Below, in pieces: positions 1 through 6,800 of a stretch of 10,982 nucleotides of DNA (position 1 is the stretch's first letter; the number at the start of each line of letters is the position of its first letter). Source of the DNA: Phoronis ovalis (lineage: Eukaryota; Phoronida; Phoronidae); the NCBI GenBank assembly GCA_028565635.1, contig JAOXYB010057589.1:1-10982 (forward strand), written 5' to 3'. Position numbers and translations under genes: made by a program. The notes under the pieces were generated by a model. It saw only the letters and a list, made by a program, of their open reading frames with translations. It was not told where the DNA came from and did not search any database.

Positions 1-124
1 TACATTTTAGCCTGTCAGATTATAGACTGAAATAGGCGTAGTTATTTTGGAATTAAAAATACAAAATTTAGAACATCCATAGCCCCATGGTTAAAAAATC
101 AACGCTGAACATATTGTTATGCTG

Positions 125-194
125 GGACTAATGGGATGTCGGACTAGTGTGATGTCGGACTAATGGGATGTCGGACTAATGGGATGTCGGACTA
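125..194. repeat. 16-bp tandem repeat, about 4.4 copies
   Basis: The unit GGACTAATGGGATGTC occurs head to tail at 125-140, 141-156, 157-172 and 173-188, followed by a partial GGACTA at 189-194. Three full units are identical. The second differs at two positions (GGACTAGTGTGATGTC). The array is uninterrupted and contains no reading frame or recognisable gene; it is a short minisatellite. Confidence 0.95.
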
Positions 195-355
195 TCGATA
201 CGTACCCAGGCCTATGGCTATATGATTTATATATTATTGCTTATCTCTACTCTCAAGCTACGAACCAATTTTTAAATAGTGAACTGAGATTTGTGCGATT
301 TATTTAAAGATGTCAGAGTTGATTATATACCAATATTTTCAAATTGATATTTTTA

Positions 356-704
356 CAGGCCGAGCGAGGGGGCACTTGACAAAAAATGTGGTGGGGTCTG
401 AGGCCCCTGGTAAACAACCCATAACCCATGGTAAAAATAGTCTTTTAAAACCATATCCTATAGTAAAATTTTTTTGAAGTCAGAAAAATTCAAGAAATAT
501 TACCGATGATCGGTAATAATTATTTATTGAAAATATATATATTGCCATGGTAACAAAAAATATATTTGCAAGAAACCACTCCCATGATAAAAATTGTCAA
601 AGAAACATAAAAAAGATATCCCATGTCAAAAATTTTGGCTGAAAAAAGACCATGGAGCAGCACATGTATATAGTCACTTTGAATGAGAGTACTCCCCGGG
701 CCTG
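356..704. mobile_element. Interspersed MITE-like element, copy 1 (CCATGGTAAAAA family)
   Basis: This roughly 350-bp non-coding element is alignable with a second copy at about 4693-5074 in the same orientation. Shared landmarks in the same order are an early GGGGCAC, ACCCATGGTAAAAAT, AAAAATTCAAGAAATA, ATTATTTATTGAAAATA, ACATAAAAAAGATATC, GCAGCACAT and TAGTCAC-T-TGAATGAG. Inside, a degenerate CCCATGGTAAAAA motif recurs at irregular intervals. The ends form short inverted repeats (CAGGCC at 356-361, GGCCTG at 699-704) flanked by TA on both sides (354-355 and 705-706), which resembles a TA target-site duplication. No transposase is encoded, so it would be non-autonomous. The superfamily is not identified. 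Confidence 0.65.
499..517. repeat. Perfect 19-bp palindrome inside element copy 1
   Basis: ATTACCGAT (499-507) is separated by a single G (508) from its exact reverse complement ATCGGTAAT (509-517). It sits near the middle of the interspersed element. The equivalent place in the second copy keeps only the right arm in altered form (TTGGTAAT), so the symmetry is not kept there. Confidence 0.85.
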
Positions 705-877
705 TAGTCAACTGAACTAAGACAATTAAAATTTTATATTTTAAGTAACTATCTACTATCCATGTGGCCTCCTGTGACATAAAGTTATGAAACAGGTTCC
801 TAATTGCTTCGCTTCCAACTGAAATTTAAGCATCAACAGTTAATCCTTGTACACAAGACAAATTTTCTCTTCCATAG

Positions 878-998
878 GAATTATTTGTGAAGGACCTTAC
901 AGTTGCCACTTTAGAAAGCAGTGGAAATGAAAGTGAATTCAGCTATAGTGATCTATCTGAAATTGTAAATACAGATGAAACACTACAGTTTCTTCAAG
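878..998 (+). CDS. CHRAC1: CHRAC1 histone-fold subunit, internal exon (partial gene)
   Basis: CHRAC1 (CHRAC-15) is a small histone-fold protein. In other animals it pairs with POLE3/CHRAC-17 and joins the ISWI-ACF1 nucleosome-remodelling complex in the nucleus. This exon starts after the acceptor TTCCATAG (877) and ends at the donor CAAG|GTAGGT (998/999). It encodes 40 residues plus one base, beginning ELFVKDL and containing FSYSDLSEIVNTDETLQFLQ. The ELFV end of helix 2, then (F/L)(S/T)YSDL and ETLQFL, match the CHRAC1 pattern as I know it, and fit it better than the paralogue POLE4. The intron phase at 998 matches the next exon exactly. The N-terminal exon (helix 1 and most of helix 2) is missing from the window to the left. 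Confidence 0.85.
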
Positions 999-1324
999 GT
1001 AGGTGCACCCTAAGGCAATTTTTTATTGGTGCAACAAAAAGTTTTTGTCAGTAACATAGTTTTTAGTTTGTAATCTTTAACTGTGCCACAAATTATTTAC
1101 TGTTGGCACAATTTTGAAATAGTTTTTTGAAAAGACATAAATTATTTTAAATTGATTTCCCTTTTCTGTGCCACATCTCTTTGAATAATGATACATGCTT
1201 AAAATAGAGTCTTTAAATTTCATAAGTGAATATTTACTGCAATTAATCTTCTATTGCTTTAAAATTATGTTTTTTATATAGTTTGTCAAAAAAAACCCAG
1301 CAAATAACATTTTGTTATTTACAG
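999..1324 (+). other. CHRAC1 last intron
   Basis: A 326-bp intron with GTAGGT at the 5' end and TTGTTATTTACAG at the 3' end. It is AT-rich and T-rich. I see no feature in it other than splice signals. Confidence 0.8.
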
Positions 1325-1416
1325 AAATAATACCAAGAAAGATAAAAGCACGAGAATACTTAGAAAAATATCAGCAAGATGAAGGGAGTAGCGATTCCTG
1401 TGTAGTAATTGAATGA
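1325..1416 (+). CDS. CHRAC1: CHRAC1 terminal coding exon
   Basis: The exon follows the acceptor TTATTTACAG at 1324. The G carried from the previous exon plus AA gives Glu, then reading continues as IIPRKIKAREYLEKYQQ to TGA at 1414-1416. The segment EIIPRKI..REYL corresponds to the family's DILPKKI..KYL stretch after helix 3. Together the two exons give 70 residues of the protein's C-terminal half. The tail is shorter than the long acidic tail of the human protein and ends DEGSSDSCVVIE, with acidic and serine residues before a hydrophobic triplet. A TAA lies a few bases beyond the TGA (1419-1421, in another frame). Confidence 0.85.
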
Positions 1417-1686
1417 TTGTAATGAATCTTCATGTGAATCTTATTTAGTACACAGAAACTCATATTTCCTTTGATAACACCAAATTTTGTAACATGTCCA
1501 GGAAAATGCTACAGAATTTCAAGGACTGCATCATTGCCGTTTTATACCAAATGTGGCGGTGTATAATATTTTGTATCATCATTATATGTATACAAGACAA
1601 TGTTAATCTCTGAGCAAGTGATACTCCGTTAATGCAGGAGATTTAGCAGATATAGATTCTTGATCTTTCTGTTTATTTAAAACGAA

Positions 1687-2175
1687 ATGCTAGCACCCTG
1701 ATTGTCAGAACCTATAAACCTCCAGCGGTAGAACGTTTAAACTTTCATATTTTATGATTTCTTACCTCTCAAATTTTGTCTTATTGTTGCTTCGTTTATA
1801 GACTCTGAAACATCTTGCTCAGGTTCCCTGTCTGTCAATCAATTTGAAAACATCGCCCAACTAAAGTAGCCAATCACAATGCAATTTCCATTAACCAATG
1901 AAATAATTAGCTTCTAAGGACCCGTTTGCCATGTGCATTGCTTCGCAGTTTCTGATAGCCCCCACATAAAAATTTGGTTCTCACAAGTTTTCATGGGCAG
2001 ACACTTGTTTCTAGTTCTGAAAGCATATCTAAGCGGAAGATCAAAGGCCTGAGGGAGATGTTTCAGAGTCTATAAACGAAGCTACGAGAAAATATAAAAG
2101 TTGGAGGTAAGAAACTATAAAATATGAAAGTTTTAAACGATATAAGCTGAGACACTCGGGGTGAATGCTAGTAGT
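1687..2175. repeat. Long imperfect foldback (inverted repeat) with about 220-bp loop
   Basis: The left arm runs from about 1687 to 1823 and the right arm from about 2048 to 2175. The core GCTTCGTTTATAGACTCTGAAACATCT at 1789-1815 is perfectly inverted at 2056-2082 (27 of 27). Further out, ACTTTCATATTTTAT..TTTCTTACCTC (1741-1768) pairs with 2103-2131. The outermost CTAGCA (1690-1695) pairs with TGCTAG (2167-2172). The loop carries two CCAAT boxes (1870-1874 and 1895-1899). There is no open reading frame of note. It may be a foldback/MITE insertion, or an inverted duplication in situ. Confidence 0.8.
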
Positions 2176-2266
2176 TCTAAAGACAAGAGGTCATGTTTTA
2201 TCAGTTTACCGCTTTTTACTCTTCCCAAGTGCAGTCTCTTGTAATAGCACGATAATGTTTACACAT

Positions 2267-2272
2267 AATAAA
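2267..2272 (+). terminator. AATAAA polyadenylation signal, first of two (CHRAC1)
   Basis: AATAAA on the plus strand, in CATAATAAATTTTTTT. It is the first canonical signal downstream of the CHRAC1 stop. A second copy lies at 2288-2293. A U-rich run follows at once. Confidence 0.5.
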
Positions 2273-2287
2273 TTTTTTTAAATATGA

Positions 2288-2293
2288 AATAAA
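2288..2293 (+). terminator. AATAAA polyadenylation signal, second (CHRAC1)
   Basis: AATAAA within GAAATAAAATACC, 16 bases after the first signal and followed by a T-rich tract (2300-2309). It could serve the plus-strand CHRAC1 transcript. Confidence 0.45.
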
Positions 2294-2302
2294 ATACCAT
2301 TT

Positions 2303-2308
2303 TTTATT
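2303..2308 (-). terminator. AATAAA polyadenylation signal on the minus strand (PDXDC1)
   Basis: TTTATT on the plus strand reads AATAAA on the minus strand. It is the first canonical minus-strand signal after the PDXDC1 stop at 3800 going leftward; I found no TTTATT between 2309 and 3800. If used, the PDXDC1 3' UTR is about 1.5 kb and ends close to the CHRAC1 signals. Confidence 0.45.
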
Positions 2309-3799
2309 TCTTGAAAACTGTATCACAATTAATTATAAATTAACCTTTAAATAATAAACGTTGTCTCTTCTGTGAAGTAACAACTCTTACTGTACATTTA
2401 TAAATCTTAAACTAAAATTACCCCACAATGCAATTAGCTATGATTATGTGTCCCTGCTGCCAATGTTCAATATACAGAACACCAATTGGAGATAATATAC
2501 AAAATGATGTTAAACAAGGCTTATAAACTTCATTTTTTCCAATGCTTTAAGTTTACATTGAAGTGATGTCACATAAAAGGCATAGGCAGTTAACAATATT
2601 ACAAAGTGCACTATTAATGCAAATTGCAAGAAGTAGTTTACTACTTGACCATTACATAGTTTCTCGAGTGTAGTTTTTCCATACACAAGCTACCATAAAG
2701 CATCAGATACAATGCACATTGACTCATAACTATATACTTCTCCAAATTTAAAACATTTATGATAATAACAGAATGAAATGTTTGAAGTATAATTTAAATT
2801 GTAATACTATGAAAGAAAATATGCAAAGTAACATACAATCATGGATAATATCTCAGAGTTGATTCCCCATCAAAATAACAATAGTCGCAACCAGTTATCT
2901 CGGCATGATTGGTTTTCATAACACACAAAATATATTTGTTTATGAAGTATAGAATGTGTTAAAGTTCGTCTTACTCAAACATAAAGTATATTTACATGAC
3001 TTGTATAAATTTGATAGCATGTATTTCTTAAAATATTTGTTTTTCATAATTGTTTAAGTATAACTTTAAGGAAATTCAGACAAAAAAATGTGTTTTGAAT
3101 GGTTACAAATCTCGAGAAAGTCACAACTCTTCTCGAAGGCACAGCACAAAGTTTTTCAAACATTGTCTTATATAAAGACTGGTTTGAATCGATTACTGGT
3201 AAAATGCAAATCATGTTATTTATGATGTTGAATTTTACATGGCTTCCAAAATGTGTATTTGCACATGATGCCCTCTGACAAGCTTACAAGAAATAAAATT
3301 TTGGTTACTAATGTGTGATCATGCATCTGTGTGCCTTGTTACTACTTGCTGAGATAATAGGTTGGGACCATTGAATAAAATGCTGAAGTGTCTACAATTA
3401 TGTCTGCCCATATGTTATGTAACAATCCGGATAATTCTTCATGCAAAGCAATAATAAATATTTGTTATTTCCTTGTATATACTAATACTTTGGATAATTG
3501 TATAAATCATAATGAAATAAACTGTATTTTTCACAGAATTATAATTTTATCCAAAATATTAGTCACTCTTGACAATTGCACATTTATGTAGTCAAAATCA
3601 TATTTACTGTAACCATAAGTATTAACAAACCTAGTTTGTTCACTAAACATAAATATCACATTACCGGTAACAAAAGAAAATTTACAGATACTCAGCATTT
3701 TAAATAAATATATTTCGTAGATTTGCACTTTTATAATTAAACTTATGAATTAAAAAACACCATTAACTTGAATAGACGATGCAGTAAACAGGAAACCGT
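2309..3799 (-). other. Probable PDXDC1 3' UTR, no gene seen
   Basis: This AT-rich stretch between the minus-strand stop codon (3800-3802) and the nearest minus-strand AATAAA holds only short, unconvincing reading frames on either strand. I see no RNA gene or repeat array. It is best read as a long 3' UTR and/or intergenic sequence of the minus-strand gene. Confidence 0.45.
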
Positions 3800-3851
3800 T
3801 TACTTCAAATCTACAGATTCAACATCCGGGGATGTGGCAGAAGGATTGGTC
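3800..3851 (-). CDS. PDXDC1: PDXDC1 last exon (C-terminal 17 residues)
   Basis: Preceded on the minus strand by the acceptor TTTTTGTAG at 3852. The first G completes the Met codon begun by AT at the end of the previous exon. Reading continues TNPSATSPDVESVDLK and stops at TAA (3802-3800). The composition (Ser, Thr, acidic) matches the tail encoded by the previous exon. The exon is short, so it rests on the phase match, the good acceptor and the upstream GTAAGT donor. Confidence 0.6.
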
Positions 3852-6800
3852 CTACAAAAATTTCAATAACAGTTCTCATACACTATAGTAAACGAAGATC
3901 GTGCACAACACACAGGTAATGCACAGCAGAGCTTGGTATCAAGCTTATATCCACTTCCTAACATTTGCTCATTCCCTTAAAATTTGCAGGAAACCTTTTC
4001 CATATTTCATCAAACTATTTACCTAGTAAACTACACTCAGTATCAGACTTTTTGGATTGTTCTGCTTTAACAATCAGATTTTTTTTTGATTGGAAAGACA
4101 CTCGTAATCCACATTTTTGGGGCAACACTTAAAAAATCGTACTTACATTGAAGGTGCATCTGTGACAGTCTCTATATTTTTTTTCAAGTTCTGTACAACA
4201 TCTGCTGCACTGGCTTCAGTCTTAGTGTCTGTGTCCCCACCAGGGGGTGCTACTGTATCATGATCTTGCTTAGTGGCAGACTCGTTGGTAACATTAGAAG
4301 CATCAGAACTCTTCGACTAGAAAAGAGAAGCGAAAGATTAATTAATTTCACCAGTACTGGCATCCTCTTCAATTAACAATGAAGTTTGGAACTAAGTAAA
4401 TGTTCTTCAAGCAGGCAGAATAAATAAGCTTACTGAGTGTGATGTTCCATTCACCGTTGCGACTGCTTCAGTTGTACTTCTTGGAGATTTTAAACTTGCT
4501 TTGAATGGCATGTGTTCTTGAGTACTTTTATTTTCTTTGTTCTCTTGAATTTGCATGTGATACTTGTATGTTTCTTCAGTGCTCTTTACAGCTCCTAAAA
4601 TATTAAAATACCACTCATGAGCCCATATGCAGCTTGTTGCAAACAGTTGGCTGATTAATTCAGTTGCTGCCATACCCCTGATACATATAATGCATCCCGG
4701 GGGGCACATGGTAGGGGTATGAGACCCCATGTAAAAACCCTTAACCCATAGTAAAAATTGCTTTCCAAATACATACTCCATGGTAAAAAAAACTTAATTG
4801 CGAAAACCGTATCCCATGGTAAAAAAGTCCACAAAAAATGCTGCTAGTATGCACTCCATAGTCGACGATATCAACGGAAAAAAATTCAAGAAATACACTA
4901 TTGGTAATTAATTATTTATTGAAAATACTCCCCATGGTTATAAAGATATTTGCAAAAACCATGCCCGGGGTAATAATTGTCCAATAAACATAAAAAAGAT
5001 ATCACATGGTAAAAACATGAAACAAGGGGGCAGCACATACATAGTCACTCTGAATGAGTGTTCCCACCAGGATACACAGAAATATAATTCCCACTATAAG
5101 GCCAAACCAAAAATAAAAGTTGTTTAAAGGGTGAAAGTTCTCAAAAACTGAGTCAGTCAGTCAGTTTTTATTTTAAAAAAAAATGTTTAACAGGCAAAAA
5201 CCCGTAAAAATTTGAGTCGGTCTGGCTTTTTTTAGTGTCAACATAAAACATATATTGAATCAGACAACACCGCGAGAATTTGGGTTTTCGTGTTTTCTGA
5301 TTTTTTTACAATTTAATAAAAAAATTTAAAATGCCGAAATTTGAGGCGGTCAGGCCCGTTAAATAAGTTGTTTTTTTTTGTTTTTCGTAATACAACTATT
5401 ACCTTTTTCCTTGAAGCACAAGATTAACCTTGTAAATCAGCCAGACGTATTTCATCACTGAATAAAAAAGGCTTGATTGCTGACATCACAAAGTGATATA
5501 AACAGGTGGTTTAGAAATTTAAGAAAAACTGAGTTATTTTGAAGAGATGAGGAGGTTTGATAACAAAGCGCTTAATTGTAAAAGTTGTTTTACTGGGCAA
5601 TTATAAACTGATCTTAAGATAATTTTATTTCATTTTTTTATAATTATTTATCAATCTATTATTACTACCTAAAATTGAATTGGAAAACAGTGTTGAAAAT
5701 CTGACGTTCTACTTTTCCAGTAAGCACATGGAAGATTGCTATCAATGCTGAAGAAAATACTGGTGATACATTTAGTGATTCTTAAGCTTGCATTGAAACA
5801 GATATAATTCTACTTTGAGCTATCATCAGCATTATGTGATATTGGGTAATAAACAAAAGCCGGCAAATCTTATTGATAGTGATAAAGGTATTTAAAATCA
5901 GTAATTCTTTTGTATAGAACATACACACGTCATATAGAACATAACAGGACGTCATTAAAAGTATTAAACAAGTTAATTAAATAGAAACATTGAGGATTGG
6001 ATGTACAACTAAAATAAGTAAATTATAATAATAACATCATGTAATACAAATTATTTTTCTAGAAATCTGGAGTTGAACTGTCTGGTTTACAGTACGTCAT
6101 TCTGCTGAATCTAAAATTCCACTGTTCATTTGAAGAATGTTACAACAGTGGATAAAGTATTCATTATCTAAGGCTTCATATTTTAAATACACATTGCTTC
6201 TAGTAGACTACTGCACAATGCAGATACAAAGGAATGACTACTGAAACAAGGGAACAATTGGAATAACATGGAAAACAGGACTTTTAATCTGTACAATATT
6301 AGTACCAATTCCAGTAATTGTGAGTTTCAAACGATATATCTCATTCCTATGTTTATTTTTGCTTCCATAGGGATACTGGTTAATATATTTGCATTGTCAG
6401 TCCTTGCTCAGGTGAAAAAGAAAGATTCAGTCATATTGTTTTTATTTAGTTCAGCTAGTGCTGATTTGCTGTACTCAGTAACAGGAATTCTACATGCTAG
6501 TACTTTTGATTACTTTAGTTGTTACATGCAGGATTCCCTGTTAGAGAAATATCTCTCTGTACTGTACGAAAGTTCAGTTTATGCTATCATGTGTAGTACG
6601 ATGGGTTTGACACTGGATAGGCTAATCGCTGTTTTGAAACCCCTTCAGCATGTTTGTTTAGTCACTAAACGTCGTGTACGTTTTTACATTGTCATCTCAT
6701 GGTTGACATCTTTCACTCTTGCCTTTTCTAGTTATCTTTTATTAAGTTTCATTTATTCGACTGCTTATTATTCTTTTTATGTAATTGTTTTTACTTGCTG

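Larger units (their letters stand above)
1..877. other. Intronic/upstream sequence left of the first CHRAC1 exon
   Basis: No coding exon could be supported here. The CHRAC1-like exon at 878 begins inside the histone fold (end of helix 2), so its N-terminal exon must lie to the left. I looked on the plus strand for the expected LPLSR-type helix-1 segment and did not find it, so it is probably outside the window. The stretch holds a 16-bp tandem array, an isolated CCCCATGGTTAAAAA unit at about 83-98 and one copy of an interspersed element. The last bases (868-877) form a pyrimidine-rich acceptor ending TTCCATAG. Confidence 0.6.
1417..2293 (+). other. Probable CHRAC1 3' UTR
   Basis: No AATAAA occurs in the first 850 bases after the CHRAC1 stop codon. 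The first one is at 2267-2272 and a second at 2288-2293. If these are used, the 3' UTR is about 850-900 nt long and contains the entire foldback at 1687-2175. Use of a non-canonical signal nearer the stop cannot be excluded. Confidence 0.45.

Noticed and set aside
346-358. Acceptor-like TTGATATTTTTACAG before 359
   Set aside because: It coincides with the boundary of the interspersed element. The following sequence is the element, not a CHRAC1 exon.
520-780. 86-codon minus-strand frame
   Set aside because: It lies mostly in the interspersed element. Its residues come from the reversed CCATGGTAAAAA motif (recurring MG-type phrases), not from a gene.
1865-1900. Two CCAAT boxes read as a divergent promoter
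   Set aside because: They lie in the loop of the foldback inside the probable CHRAC1 3' UTR, and no new coding exon starts nearby on either strand.
3129-3138. CTTCTCGAAG, a heat-shock-element-like palindrome, with nearby CTCGAG sites
   Set aside because: A single TTCnnGAA pair in 3' UTR or intergenic sequence, away from any promoter; too short to support a role.
3388-3591. 67-codon plus-strand frame
   Set aside because: Low-complexity AT-rich translation with no recognisable motif, in the 3' UTR region of the minus-strand gene.
3531-3728. 65-codon minus-strand frame
   Set aside because: Downstream of the PDXDC1 stop, in presumed 3' UTR; composition resembles translated AT-rich noise.
4407-4781. 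124-codon minus-strand frame taken as one protein
   Set aside because: Only the part from 4594 to 4434 is coding (a PDXDC1 exon with proper splice sites). The N-terminal part is repeat and intron, and the last residues run past the donor.
5719-5785. Possible small exon after TACTTTTCCAG (frame WKIAINAEENTGDTFSDS)
   Set aside because: Short, ends in a stop, and there is no partner exon or recognisable domain. At most it is an untranslated leader exon of the receptor.
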